A DNA stretch of 64,000 nt from Luteolibacter sp. SL250 (GCF_026625605.1 NZ_CP113054.1:1116001-1180000); one strand, 5' to 3'. Positions 1 to 10,600 are shown, numbered from the stretch's first letter. Numbers and translations: made by a program. The notes: generated by a model from the letters alone, not told the origin.

Positions 1-963
1 GCGATCAACCGCAACGTCTTCAAGGATCCGTATGCGGTGATGACCAACGTAGAGCTGGTCACCCACCACATCAACGGCAAGGTCCTCCGCCGGAAGCATG
101 ACCTGGGCGGGCAGACGCTCAACCTTTTCCCCGCCCGTGTCGGGGGATTCTGGGTGGAGGACGCGCAGGGGGCGGTGTGGCGCTGCTACAACCACATCGA
201 GGACTGCGTCACCTACAACATCGTGGAGAACGAGCGGCAGGCCTACCAGGCGGCCCACGCCTTCGGCGCGTTCCAGGATCTGGTCAGCGACCTGGACGCC
301 TCCGTCATCATCGACACCATCCCGGATTTCCACAACACGCGGAAACGCTACGACCGCCTCGCGGAAATCATCGCCGCGGATCCCTGCGGGCGTCTGGAAA
401 GCGTCCGGGCGGAGGTGGATTTCATCCAGGCGCGTGAAACCCTCGTGGACATCCTGCTCGATCTCGCCGCTGCCGGGCAGATCCCGCTGCGCGTCACCCA
501 CAATGACACGAAGATCAACAACGTCATGATCGACGCGCAGACGGATGAAGCCGTCTGCGTCATCGACCTGGACACCGTCATGCCCGGTCTGGCGCTCTAT
601 GACTTCGGCGATCTCATCCGCACTGCCACCAGCCCAGCGGCGGAGGATGAGCAGGACCTTTCGAAGGTGAAGATGCAGATGCCCATGTTCGAGGCACTGG
701 TCCGCGGCTATCTGGATACGGCGGGCGGTTTCCTCAATGAAACGGAGGTCCGCTACCTGGCATTCTCCGGGAAACTCATCACGCTGGAAGTCGCCATCCG
801 TTTCCTGACCGACTACCTGGAAGGAGACGTGTATTTCAAGATCCACCGCCCCGGCCAGAATCTCGACCGCTGCCGCAACCAGATCCAGCTCGTGCGGGAA
901 ATCGAGGCGCAGGAACCGGCCATGAACGCCTTTGTCGAACTCCAGCGCCGTCAGGCCCGATGA
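1..963 (+). CDS. Phosphotransferase (aminoglycoside phosphotransferase/NahK-like sugar kinase), 5' partial
   Basis: The reading frame is open from base 1, and the first residues (INRNVFKDP) resemble the N-terminal part of NahK/AmgK-type kinases, so the true start lies before the window. A Brenner-type catalytic motif HNDTKINN begins at nucleotide 499, followed by a metal-binding IDLDTVMPGLALYDFGD segment. Proteins of this fold phosphorylate small hydroxylated substrates; the N-acetylhexosamine or MurNAc kinase subgroup is the closest in feel, but the substrate cannot be read from the sequence. The stop overlaps the start of the next gene (ATGA), so it is probably cotranscribed with the glycosyltransferase and may supply or recycle a sugar for it. 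Confidence 0.85.
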   Translation, partial: AINRNVFKDPYAVMTNVELVTHHINGKVLRRKHDLGGQTLNLFPARVGGFWVEDAQGAVWRCYNHIEDCVTYNIVENERQAYQAAHAFGAFQDLVSDLDASVIIDTIPDFHNTRKRYDRLAEIIAADPCGRLESVRAEVDFIQARETLVDILLDLAAAGQIPLRVTHNDTKINNVMIDAQTDEAVCVIDLDTVMPGLALYDFGDLIRTATSPAAEDEQDLSKVKMQMPMFEALVRGYLDTAGGFLNETEVRYLAFSGKLITLEVAIRFLTDYLEGDVYFKIHRPGQNLDRCRNQIQLVREIEAQEPAMNAFVELQRRQAR

Positions 964-2114
964 AAGTCGCCTATGTGACTCCCTATGCCTCCGGGGATGT
1001 CCACGCCTGGTCCGGCTCGGTTTTCCATGTGCGGGAGGCGCTCGCAAATGCCGGGTGTGACATCCTGCCGGTGGATAGCCTGAATCTCAAGGCGGCGAAG
1101 ATCGAGGGCAAACTGATGTCGCTGGCCTTCAAATACCTCACCGGAAAAACGTTCCTCAGCGACCGCACTCCGGGAATCCTGAGAGCTTGTGCGGAGCAGG
1201 TGGAATTCCGCTGCGAACACATCGGCCCGGATGTCATTTTCAGTCCCGGCTCCATCCCGATCGCCAAGGTGAAGTCCGACAAGCCAATCGTGTTCTGGAC
1301 CGATGCCACCTTTGCCGGGATCAAGGACTACTACCGGGATTTCTCAAACCTCGCCAAGCTGTCGGTCTGGCAGGGGAGTCGTGCGGAACAGCAGGCGCTC
1401 ACCAACTGCTCGCTGGCCATCTACACCTCGGAGTGGGCGGCGAAAAGCGCGGTGGACCACTACGACGTCGATCCCGCCAAGGTGAAGGTGGTACCCTTCG
1501 GGGCGAATGTCTCCGCCGCCCGGGACGAGGCGGTGGTGCGCGGGCTGGTGGCCGCGCGTGATCTGGAGACCTGCGAGCTGCTCTTTGTCGGTGTCGATTG
1601 GGAGCGCAAGGGCGGTCCCATCGCGCTGCGGACGGCGGAGATCCTGAAGTCCCGCGGTCTGGCGGTCCGCCTGCATGTCGTCGGGTGTGAGCCTCCCGGG
1701 GAACTGCCGGATTTCGTCGTTCGGCATGGATTCATCTCGAAGAAATTCCCGGCCGGCGCGGCCCGGCTGGCGAAGCTGTTTTCGGACGCGCATTTCCTCA
1801 TCGTGCCATCGCGGGCGGAGTGCTTCGGCCTGGTCTTCGCGGAGGCGGGATCGTTCGGCCTGCCATCGCTCGCGGCCATCACCGGAGGGGTGCCCTCCGT
1901 CGTCACCTCCGGGAAAAACGGCATGCTGTTCCCGTTGGAGGATGAGGGGGAGGGATACGCGGATTTCATCCAGGCACAGATGGCGGACCCGGCTGCCTAC
2001 GAAGCGCTCGCGCTTGGATCCTTCGAGGAGTTCAAGGCGCGCCTGAACTGGGACGTCGCGGGTGAAACCGTCGTCTCGCTGATGCGGGGATTGGTGGGGC
2101 AGCGAATCTCATGA
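960..2114 (+). CDS. GT4-family glycosyltransferase
   Basis: This 384-residue protein has the two-lobed layout of GT-B glycosyltransferases. The C-terminal lobe carries the group 1 (GT4) EX7E motif ECFGLVFAE, followed by a GLPSLAAITGGVPSVV segment that binds the nucleotide-sugar donor. It has no signal peptide and should act in the cytoplasm, adding a sugar to a glycan or lipid acceptor that cannot be named. It overlaps the upstream kinase by 4 bp, which argues for translational coupling. A bidirectional terminator lies about 260 bp downstream. Confidence 0.88.
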   Translation: MKVAYVTPYASGDVHAWSGSVFHVREALANAGCDILPVDSLNLKAAKIEGKLMSLAFKYLTGKTFLSDRTPGILRACAEQVEFRCEHIGPDVIFSPGSIPIAKVKSDKPIVFWTDATFAGIKDYYRDFSNLAKLSVWQGSRAEQQALTNCSLAIYTSEWAAKSAVDHYDVDPAKVKVVPFGANVSAARDEAVVRGLVAARDLETCELLFVGVDWERKGGPIALRTAEILKSRGLAVRLHVVGCEPPGELPDFVVRHGFISKKFPAGAARLAKLFSDAHFLIVPSRAECFGLVFAEAGSFGLPSLAAITGGVPSVVTSGKNGMLFPLEDEGEGYADFIQAQMADPAAYEALALGSFEEFKARLNWDVAGETVVSLMRGLVGQRIS

Positions 2115-2372
2115 AAGGTTCTGCGGGGTGGATGCCCCCTCCGCCGAAAGGGAAAATGACAAGCTTTCCCTTTGCCTCTCCGAAGCAGGGTCTGCCGGGG
2201 CAAAGGGACATGAAAGGGAAAGTGGCATTTCAGCCTCCGCCACCTCAGGCATGATGGTGCTCCGACGGTAGTGATTGAAAATGAACGACGTGAGCATTGG
2301 AACTCCCTCACGACGGCACAAAGGGAAAAAGGGACACGAAAGGGAAAAGTGATATTTTCCCGTTTCCGGAAA
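2115..2372. repeat. Purine-rich intergenic repeat region (AAAGGGA units)
   Basis: The gap between two convergent genes holds no plausible gene. It contains repeated AAAGGGA/GAAAGGGAAA units. An inverted pair AAAGGGAAA (2147-2155) and TTTCCCTTT (2165-2173) can form a 9-bp hairpin just after the glycosyltransferase. Two longer imperfect direct copies sit at 2202-2230 and 2329-2358; both begin AAAGGGACAYGAAAGGGAAA and end in a short T-rich stretch. Reading frames through the region are low-complexity shadows. Confidence 0.6.
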
Positions 2373-2421
2373 GGGAAAGGGAAACCGGGGGTCTATAGGA
2401 GACCCCCGGTTTCCTTTTCCT
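2373..2421. terminator. Long bidirectional hairpin terminator
   Basis: A perfect 14-bp stem (2381-2394 with 2400-2413) encloses the 5-nt loop ATAGG and extends outward, with G-U pairs, to about 22 bp. It lies between the 3' ends of two convergent genes, so it can stop transcription from both sides. The flanks are T/C-rich rather than a pure T tract. Confidence 0.75.
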
Positions 2422-2492
2422 GGTGCCTTTGCAATGGAAAGGCTCACGCCGCGCAAGCCATTGGAAACGGCGAGCCATCGAGCGGGATGGAA

Positions 2493-3710
2493 TCAGACCT
2501 TCACCAGTGTCATCACGCACTCCAGATGGCGCGTGTGAGGGAACAGGTCGAACGGCTGCACATCCGCCAGTTGGTAGCCGCCTTCGGAAAGCTGCTTCAG
2601 GTCGCGCACCTGGGTCGCCGGATCGCAGGATACATAAACCACGCGTGACGGGCCGAACTTGATGAGCTGGTCCAGGAACTCCGGCGTGCAGCCTTTGCGT
2701 GGCGGGTCGATCACGACGGCGGAGTCGGCGGCGGGGAAACTGATGACGTCGAAAATCGCCTCCGCCGATGCGGTGAGGAACTCGGCGTTGGTGATGTTGT
2801 TGCCCTTCGCGTTCTTCCGCGCCCATTCGCAGGACGTTTCGGAAACCTCGACACCGGCGACTTTCTCGAAGTGCTTCGCCAGTGTCAGTGCGAACAGGCC
2901 GGAGCCGCAGTAGGCATCCACCAGATACTTCGCCCCGGCGGCGACCGCCTGCTTCGCGACGTAGCCGGTGAACAGCGGCAGGATGAACGGGTTGTTCTGG
3001 AAAAAGTCTCCGGCGAGGAACTGGAAGGTCAGGTCGCCCACTTTCTCGATGGCCGTCGCCTTCGGGTTGGTCTCCACCTTTTCCGCAGTGGCCCGCAGCA
3101 GGATGGTCGCGCCGCGCTTGTAGCGGTGGGTGTTGCCGCGGATGTCCTCGCGGATCGCGGGCAGCGCGGCGTTGATCTCCTTCATCGCGATCGGGCACTG
3201 CGGCACGTCCACCAACTGGGAGCGGCGGCCGTTCATGAGGAAACCGATGGGGCCGATGCGGCCATCCTTCTCCTTCTCGAAATGCGGAGTGATCTTCGAG
3301 CGGTAGTTCCACACCTGCTCGGAGGAAAGGCAGTGGTTCACCGGATACTCGATGCCCGCCATGTGCTTCATCAGCTCGCCCACCTGACGGGTCTTCCAGG
3401 CCAGTTGCTGGTCGTAGGAAAGGTGCTGGTACTGGCAGCCACCGCAGTCGCCGAAGATCGGGCACCCCGGTTCGACACGTTCCGGGGACGGCTTCAGCAC
3501 CTCCACCAGATCCGCATGGGAGCAGTTCTTGTCATTGCGGAAGACGCGGGCGCGTACGGTTTCGCCGGGCAGGGAAAACGGCACGAACACCACCCATCCG
3601 TCCACCCGCGCCACCCCGGATCCCAGGTTGGTGAGGGACTGGATCTCCACATCAATTTCCTGATGGTAGGCGAAAGGATGCGGGACAAACTTTTTGGGCG
3701 GGCGCTGCAT
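2493..3710 (-). CDS. rlmD: 23S rRNA (uracil-C5)-methyltransferase, RlmD/RumA family
   Basis: The 405-residue protein has an N-terminal TRAM-like RNA-binding domain (about residues 10-70), an iron-sulfur cluster motif C-x5-C-x2-C (CPIFGDCGGC) with a later Cys in VPQCPI, and a C-terminal SAM-dependent methyltransferase domain. The SAM loop VDAYCGSGLFAL, the DPPRKG motif and the catalytic SCDP cysteine are all visible. These methylate a specific uridine at C5 in rRNA. The family is clear; whether it is RlmD, RlmC or a dual-specificity enzyme is not decidable here. It converges on the glycosyltransferase gene. Confidence 0.88.
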   Translation of the reverse strand: MQRPPKKFVPHPFAYHQEIDVEIQSLTNLGSGVARVDGWVVFVPFSLPGETVRARVFRNDKNCSHADLVEVLKPSPERVEPGCPIFGDCGGCQYQHLSYDQQLAWKTRQVGELMKHMAGIEYPVNHCLSSEQVWNYRSKITPHFEKEKDGRIGPIGFLMNGRRSQLVDVPQCPIAMKEINAALPAIREDIRGNTHRYKRGATILLRATAEKVETNPKATAIEKVGDLTFQFLAGDFFQNNPFILPLFTGYVAKQAVAAGAKYLVDAYCGSGLFALTLAKHFEKVAGVEVSETSCEWARKNAKGNNITNAEFLTASAEAIFDVISFPAADSAVVIDPPRKGCTPEFLDQLIKFGPSRVVYVSCDPATQVRDLKQLSEGGYQLADVQPFDLFPHTRHLECVMTLVKV

Positions 3711-3845
3711 GGGACAGGGCGGGCGAGCCTGTGCGGGGATCGCGGACGGGGCAAACGAATTTTATGGGAGGCGCCACCAAGGTTCCGCCATCGGGAGAAA
3801 TCCAACCACAGATGAACGGGATGTACGCAGATGAAGAAAGGCATT

Positions 3846-6800
3846 TCACGGGCCAGGCGTAAGAACCACCGTCGCCTCGTTGGAAATCAGCCCCCGCGAG
3901 TCGCTCACAGTATAACGGAACGAGTCTTCCTTCGGGCCGGTGGCATCCGGCGTGTAGGTTAGTTTTCCGGTGGCTCCGGAAATGCGGATGGTGCCGTGGA
4001 CCGGTGTCTCGGTGATGCTCACGCCATGGATGCCCAGCGGGGCGTTGAAGCCGACGTCATTGTCCAGGACGTCGATGGCGGTGGGGCCGGACCTTTTCAC
4101 CTGGATCTCATCATCCTCCGCCACCGGTTCCTGATCGGTGGTGGATGACCGGCGGTAGGCGTTCTCGGGGATGATCCCGCGGGTGATGCCCGGGCCGGAC
4201 CATGCCAGCTTCACCGTCGCCCCGGGGGTTGATTTGTAGAACTCCACCACCAGATCCGCCGGCCTGCCCGCGGTGAGCTGGATGGGACCGGAGCGTTCCG
4301 TGGCGGGTTGGTCCGCCCAGGAGTCGATCACCTTCACCCCGTTGACGATCACCCGGATGCCGTCGTCGTTGGTGGCGATGAAATTGTAGGTTCCGGATGC
4401 CGGGGGGATGACCTCCCCATGCCAGCGCACGGAGAAGTTGCCGACGCCCACCTCCTCGGCGGGGTAGCCGTTGCCCCAGTCGAAGTCCACGGCGGGATCG
4501 GTCCGGCTCAGGACGAGCTCGTCGAAACGACTGCCCTTGTAGTAGTCTGCCTGCAGGCCGGGCTGGGTATTGGGTGGAAAGCGGTCGTCATCCAGGCTGC
4601 GGATCCAGTCCTCCACCAGCGCCACCGCCTTCCGGTCCACCACGTTCTTGCCCAGCGGCGGCATCTGCTTGTCCCCGGTCACGCCCATGCGTGCGGCCAG
4701 CACGGAGTGCGGGAGATCCCCGGCGGCCACCACGCGGTCCTGCGCCCCGGTGAAAGGCCGGTTGACCATCCCGCGGACCAGCTTCTGGGCGGACAGCGGG
4801 CGGGTGTAGGTGGCGTCGAAATTCGCGGCCACACCGCCGGGGTGGTGGCAGTGCGCACAGTTCGCATCGAGATAGGATTTCACCCGGTCATCGAGCGAGG
4901 CATGCGGATCGTGCGGGTCCACGGCCCTGACCAGCGTGTGGGGATCGCGTTTTCCGAAGGACTCCCCGAAGTGCCCCAGGCGGTTCCAGGATTCCAGTTG
5001 TTCGGGAGAAAACTGGTGGGAACGCAGGCCCAGCACGCTGCCCGCCTCCGGGGTGTGGCAGGTGAAGCAATCCGAACGGCTGGGGAAGGTCCATGTCTGT
5101 GACCGCTTTTTGCCATCCTTTCCGGTGATCTGGAACCTGCGGTTCTCGCGTTTGGAGATCAGCTCCGCATCCGTGCCCGCCTCGTTCCACCGGTAGGTCA
5201 CGCCGTAGTAGTGGCCGCCTTCGCCATGGACGAAGAACCGTGTTTCCACCGGTTTCACTTTCGTGGGGTCGCGGTCATCCACGGGCAGGGCGAAGTGCTT
5301 CACCAGCACCGTGCCCACCGGGAAATCCCACTCACCCTGCTCCCGGTAGCGGACCTTTTCCGCGCCGGAGGGGAGGGAGATCCAGCGTTGCTTCGCCGCG
5401 CCGTCCGTCCACAGTGGGGAGTTCACCGCGTAGGGCAGGAGGGCGGGGGAGGGGACGAGTGCGGCGGTGTCTGTGAATGCACCTGTCTGGGAAAGCAGGC
5501 GCGGTGGTTCGGGCACCGGCGTCCCGGAGCGGATCAGCCGGTGGATCTTCCCCGTGTCCGTGCCGGGATCACCCAGCTCGATGAAATACGGCTCCCCGTC
5601 CGGTCCCTCGCTGATGCCGGAAAGCAGGCGCTTGTCCCCGGGGGAGCGCGGTATGCCGGTGAGGAACTCCGCCTCCACGTGCTTCGCATCGGACTGGTCG
5701 AGCGCATGGATGCTGCGCGACGCGTGGTCTCCGAAGATATACCTGCCCGTCAGCGTCCCGGCATGGGCGGAGCCTCGGTACACCATCCCGCCGATCACGC
5801 AGCCGCCCATCGTGCGCGCGTAGTCGAACACCGGCGGCACTTCCTTTCCGATCAGTTTCGCGGGCTTCTTCATCGGCCCGTCGATGCTGCCTTCCTTGTA
5901 GGGCCACTGGTGGTTCCCACCCTTGCGGGCGATGGTGATTTCCTCCCGCGAGTCCTGCCCCACATCCGCGACGAAGATTTCCCCGGTCTCCTCATCCAGG
6001 CACATGGAGTGCGGGTTCCGCGTGCCGATGCTCCAGAACTCCTCCAGCACCCCGCCTTTCTGGTCCAGCCACGGGTTGTCATTGGGGATCGAGTAGCCCT
6101 GCGTGAAGGTCTCCGGCCAGCCTGCGGGAACGGGGATGGCCTGCGGCCTCCGCCTCACGGGGTGCGAGCGTGCCGGGTCCTGATCGACATCGATCCGGAG
6201 AATCCCGCCGAACAGCCGGTCGTTGATCTTCTGCCCGGACTTGTAGAAATCCTTGCTCCCTCCCTCATCGCCGATCGCCAGGTAAAGGAAGCGGTCCTGC
6301 CCGAAGAACATCCCGCCGCCCGTGTGCCACGCATGGCGGTCAAACTGCTGGATCATCACGAACTCGGAGGCCGGGTCGATGGTGGCCGCGCCATCTGCGA
6401 TGGTGAATCTCGACAGCCTCAGGTAGTTCGGCGTCGCGGGGTCGAAGTCACCCGGCTGTTCCGGCACCCACTGGTAATAGACATAAACGTGTCCGCGGTT
6501 CGGGCTGTCCGGGATGTTGAAGTCCGGGTGGAACACCATCGACATCATGCCGGAGTCGCCGAAGCCCAGCGTGTTCGCGCTCAGGTCCAGCGCCAGCACT
6601 TTGTCCTCCGGCTTCGCATCCGGGGTTAAGGGGATGTGCCAGATCTGGCCGTTGCGGCAGATCACGAACCCCTTGGAGGGGTCACGTGGATCCGCCGCCA
6701 GCCGCACCGGATCGACGAAGGTCAGGTTCGGAAAAGCGTCTGCCAGCGCCCAGTTGCCGCTCGGTCCCGGCGCGGACTTCGGGAAGACCCCATTGAGGAA

Positions 6801-6878
6801 CGGTCCTGTCTCCGCGTGTCCGGGCAGACAGGCGGCGAGCGCCGCGATGGTGAGGAAGCTGGTGAAAAATCGACGCAT
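3846..6878 (-). CDS. Secreted diheme sorbosone-dehydrogenase-like protein with PA14 and cadherin-like domains (copy 2)
   Basis: A 1010-residue exported protein. The start is placed at MRRFFTSFLTIAALAACLPG, a good signal peptide; the frame is open further upstream but without coding character. Residues about 30-440 form a glucose/sorbosone-dehydrogenase (PQQ-type) beta-propeller. Residues about 460-760 resemble the SO2930-type diheme cytochrome region, with two heme-c sites: CFTCH (C604) and CAHCH (C674). A PA14 domain (about 774-905) and a cadherin-like Ig domain (about 920-1008) follow, suggesting glycan or surface attachment. It probably oxidises a sugar or alcohol outside the cytoplasm and passes electrons to its hemes; the substrate is unknown. 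It is the shorter paralogue of the gene at 7611-12005. Confidence 0.85.
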   Translation of the reverse strand: MRRFFTSFLTIAALAACLPGHAETGPFLNGVFPKSAPGPSGNWALADAFPNLTFVDPVRLAADPRDPSKGFVICRNGQIWHIPLTPDAKPEDKVLALDLSANTLGFGDSGMMSMVFHPDFNIPDSPNRGHVYVYYQWVPEQPGDFDPATPNYLRLSRFTIADGAATIDPASEFVMIQQFDRHAWHTGGGMFFGQDRFLYLAIGDEGGSKDFYKSGQKINDRLFGGILRIDVDQDPARSHPVRRRPQAIPVPAGWPETFTQGYSIPNDNPWLDQKGGVLEEFWSIGTRNPHSMCLDEETGEIFVADVGQDSREEITIARKGGNHQWPYKEGSIDGPMKKPAKLIGKEVPPVFDYARTMGGCVIGGMVYRGSAHAGTLTGRYIFGDHASRSIHALDQSDAKHVEAEFLTGIPRSPGDKRLLSGISEGPDGEPYFIELGDPGTDTGKIHRLIRSGTPVPEPPRLLSQTGAFTDTAALVPSPALLPYAVNSPLWTDGAAKQRWISLPSGAEKVRYREQGEWDFPVGTVLVKHFALPVDDRDPTKVKPVETRFFVHGEGGHYYGVTYRWNEAGTDAELISKRENRRFQITGKDGKKRSQTWTFPSRSDCFTCHTPEAGSVLGLRSHQFSPEQLESWNRLGHFGESFGKRDPHTLVRAVDPHDPHASLDDRVKSYLDANCAHCHHPGGVAANFDATYTRPLSAQKLVRGMVNRPFTGAQDRVVAAGDLPHSVLAARMGVTGDKQMPPLGKNVVDRKAVALVEDWIRSLDDDRFPPNTQPGLQADYYKGSRFDELVLSRTDPAVDFDWGNGYPAEEVGVGNFSVRWHGEVIPPASGTYNFIATNDDGIRVIVNGVKVIDSWADQPATERSGPIQLTAGRPADLVVEFYKSTPGATVKLAWSGPGITRGIIPENAYRRSSTTDQEPVAEDDEIQVKRSGPTAIDVLDNDVGFNAPLGIHGVSITETPVHGTIRISGATGKLTYTPDATGPKEDSFRYTVSDSRGLISNEATVVLTPGP

Positions 6879-6943
6879 GGACCCGGAACCGGATGCGCAA
6901 AGCATTCTCCGGGCCGCCTGTCCGCGCAACCGCAGATGTCCTC

Positions 6944-7597
6944 TCAGCGCTTTCTCCGCAGCGCGAGTCCCAGCAATGCCAGCCCTGGCAACGCCATCAC
7001 CGAAGGCTCCGGAACCGCCGTGACAGAGGCGAGCTGCATGTGGTAGGACACGCCGTTGTAGCTTCCGTTCACGGAGCCGAGGATCATCTCGGAAGGCTTC
7101 GCCGCATCGGATACGGAGAAAGTCGGCGGCTGCAGGGAATCCACGGACGGCCACTTCCATTCGTCCGCCGCCAGCATGATCCACTCCGCCACCCCGCTGT
7201 TCAGGTCCTTGGTCGTGTAACCCCAGATGTAGGCCTGCGTGTTTTCGGCGAAAGGCGCGGCGTTGCTGCCCAGGGTGGCCGTCTCGATCACCTGCTGTTC
7301 CGTCTTGTCATACATCGCGGTCTGCAGCACCACCCAGTTCGCGGCCCACTCCGCCGGTGATGCACCGCGCGGGTCGAACCCCGCGGTGAACGTCCCCAGC
7401 TCGAACTGGATGTTGAGCGGCGTTCCGCCGAAGGTGGTGGTGCCGTCCGCCATCAGGCTGGTGGTGAACGCATCGCTCGCCCAGACGATCTGGATGGTCT
7501 TTTCACTCGTCAGGCTTTCGTAGCTCTGAGCGCATGCGGGCTGGATCGCGGCGAGCATGAGCAGGCCGGCGACCGCGGAAATGGGGGGGATTTCCAT
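6944..7597 (-). CDS. PEP-CTERM sorting domain protein (cassette small partner, copy 2)
   Basis: This 217-residue protein has an N-terminal signal peptide (GLLMLAAIQPACAQ) and a C-terminal PEP-CTERM tail: VPEPS, a hydrophobic stretch, then RRKR. It is therefore likely exported and processed by an exosortase encoded elsewhere. The middle holds the pattern GTFTAGFDP, W..NWVVLQTAMYD, EWIML and WKWP. The same pattern recurs in the N-terminal half of the protein at 12002-12961, so the two are paralogues. It lies 13 bp after the upstream large dehydrogenase and 65 bp before the second one, so it is probably in their operon. Function unknown. Confidence 0.85.
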   Translation of the reverse strand: MEIPPISAVAGLLMLAAIQPACAQSYESLTSEKTIQIVWASDAFTTSLMADGTTTFGGTPLNIQFELGTFTAGFDPRGASPAEWAANWVVLQTAMYDKTEQQVIETATLGSNAAPFAENTQAYIWGYTTKDLNSGVAEWIMLAADEWKWPSVDSLQPPTFSVSDAAKPSEMILGSVNGSYNGVSYHMQLASVTAVPEPSVMALPGLALLGLALRRKR

Positions 7598-7610
7598 GGT
7601 TCGGGGGGTG

Positions 7611-10600
7611 TCAGGGATTCCAGGGTAGCGGGACGAGATGGAGATTGGAAGCCTGGTTACGCTTCATAAATGCGGCTTCCGCGGGCGCGAAGATGGGGAG
7701 ATCGCTGTTGTCCGGGCTGCCCGGCACGGTTTCCCGCCACGGGTCCGCGAGGGTCGGGTGGTCGAGCAGGTAGAAGATCCTGAACGCACTGTTCCGCATG
7801 AGCTGGAACTGGTCGGCATTGCCCACATTGGTGGACGGGGTGAATCCCGCCAATGGATCGCACATGCCGCGTTGCCGGGGAGTCATCGGCAGCGGAAAGG
7901 GGGATGCGGTGAGGTTCACACCCTGCCGGAGCGTCTGGCGGAATGCATTCCCCCGCACCTGGCCGCGCAGGACGATCCGGGTGGTGGGCACGCCCGCCTG
8001 ACGTTTCACGAAAACGCCCTCTCCTGCGGAAATGATCCTGCCGCCACGGTCGCCGCCGCCGGGGACGAAGGCGCGCCACTGGTGCGTCGCGTTTCCGGGA
8101 CGTGCGTCCAGCAGGTAGAAAAGCTCGAACCTCGGCTGGGAACTGCCGTCATTCACGTAGAACTGCACCTGGTCCGCCTCGCCCGGGTTGGTGGAGCCTC
8201 TGAACAACTCCTTCGGGAATGTCCCGCCCAGCGTGTGGTGTTCGCACAGGACCAGCCCCGCGCCCGCCAGATCCGGCGGCGTGCCTGACAACTGGATCTC
8301 GCTTCCGGAGATGGAGGTGACGTCGAACCGTCTGCCCTCATGGCTGCCGGTGGTGATCTCGACATAGCCGGTGGCTGCGGGCGGCTCTCCCATCACCTTC
8401 AGCTTGTTGCCGGTGACTGACGTCACCTTGGACGAGAACACGACGTTCCTGAACGGATTTCCCAGCGTGCGCGTGCCTGCGCCGATTTCCGCCGCCAGCC
8501 AGCCCAACGGCAGGGTCACCGCGCTGCCGCCGGCCGGTTCCAGTGTCACCTTCAGCCGCGCGAACCCACTGTCCGCACTGGTGCCGGGGCGTCTTTCCAG
8601 GCCCTGGAAAGCCAGCTTCTCATACCCGCTGCCATCCGGCGAAATGACCGGCGTCCCCGCCAGCGTCCATGTCACCAGATCCGGGCTGGTGAAGACCTCG
8701 TAGCGAACTCCGCTCAGGTCCACCGGACGGCGGACCGTGAACGATACCGCCCCGCCTTCCTCCACCAATGCCAGCGGCTCCCCTCCGGCGAATGCACCAC
8801 TCTGTGGAGAGCCGCCCAGAGCGAATTCCAGCAGGTCGGGATAGAGGTCGCCGTCGCCGTTGGCGGTCGCACTGCCCGCGCCTGGCGTGGATGCCGCCCA
8901 TGCCGCGAAGTCGAACGGGATGGAGAGCGTCACCGTCGCGGTGCCGGATGTCGTCCCCTCCGGGTCCGTCACCGTGTAGGTGAAGGAATCACTGCGGGAG
9001 GAGAGGCCGTCGTGGGTGTAGACCAGGCGTTTACCCGCCCCGTCGATCCTCACGGTGCCGTGGGCCGGTGGGGTCTTGATCGCCACACCATGGATGCCCA
9101 GCGGCGCGTCGCCGTCGTCGTCATTCGCCAGCACGTTCAGCGTGGAGGATGCGCCGTGCGTCACGGTGAAGGCGTCATTCCGTGCGACGGGGGCGGCGTT
9201 GAAGGGTTGCGAGAGGCGGTAGGCGGACGCCGGGATCGCCTGCTTGGAGATACCCGGTCCGGTCCATGCGAGGGAGGCCACGGAGCCGCCGGTGGCTTCG
9301 TAGTATTCCACCACCAGATCGACCGCCTGGTTTGCGGTCAGGGTCACCGTGCCACTGTGTTCCGTCGGTGGCTGGTCGATCCACGCGTTGATCACGTAGC
9401 TGCCGTTGATCTTCACGCGGATGCCGTCGTCACCGGTGGCATGCAGCGTGTAGGTGCCCGTCGCCGGTGGGATGAGTTTCCCCTGCCAGCGCACGGAGAA
9501 GTCGTCCTCGCCGGTTCCGATGCCCGGGGATGCGTTCTCCCAGTTGAAGTTCACCGCCGTGTCCACCCGCGAGAAGGCGAGCGTGTTGAAATTACGCCCC
9601 GTATAGTAGTCACCCCGGATGCCGAAGGAGGCGTCGGCGAAACCCTCGCTGTCCAGGCTGCGGATCCAGTCCTCCACCAGCGCGACCGCCTTTTCATCCA
9701 CCAGGTTCTTGCCCAGCGGGGGCATCTGGTTGGCACCTGTCACGGAGAACCGGCCGTGCAGCAGGGAACGGGCGACGTTGCCCGGGTCCACCACCTTGTC
9801 CGTCTGCCCGTTGATCGGCCGGTTGATGAGGCCGCCGACGATGCCCTGTGCGAAAAGCGGGGTGCTGAAGGTCGCATCGAAGTTCGCGGAGACGCCGCTC
9901 GGGTGGTGGCAGTGGGAGCAGTTCGCATCCAGGTAGGACTTCACCCTCTGGTCCAGCGATGCATGTGGATCGTGCGGATCGACCGCGCGCGGAAGCGTGG
10001 CCGGATTCCTGGAGCCGAACGACGTGCCGAAGATCCCCAGCGCGTTCCACGTCTCCAGTTGGTCGGACGTCCTGCCGGTCAGGGAGTAGTAGTGATCCCC
10101 CGCGAGCTGGTGGGAGCGCAGGCCCAGCACGTTGTCCGATGCGGTGGTGTGGCAGGTCCGGCAGTCCGACCTGCTGGGAAAATCCCAACGCTGCGTCCGC
10201 GTCGTCCCGTCGGTCTTGGTCACGGTCATCTCGCGTGATCCGCCTCCGGTCATGAGCTGGGCATCCGTGCCCGCCTCGTTCCAGCGGTAGGTCACGCCGT
10301 AGTACGTCCCGTTCGACCCATGGACGAAGAACCGTGTCTCGACGGGCTTCACGATGGAAGGGTTCCGCTCGTCCACCGGCAGGGCGAAGTGCTTCACCAG
10401 CACCGTCCCCACGGGGAATTTCCACGCGCCGGTCTCACTGTAGGTCACCCGCTCCGCCGCCGTGTTGTGGGTGCCGTTGTTGGGAATGGCGATCCAGCGC
10501 TTCTTCGCCGCACCGTCCGTCCACAGCGGGGAGTTCACATCGTAGGGGATGAGCCCCTGGGCCGGGGTCAGGGTGGCCAGGTTGCTGAAAGCTCCGGTCT

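Noticed and set aside
6879-7184. 102-codon N-terminal extension of the second diheme protein
   Set aside because: It overlaps the PEP-CTERM gene in another frame and lies before a clear signal peptide at 6878.
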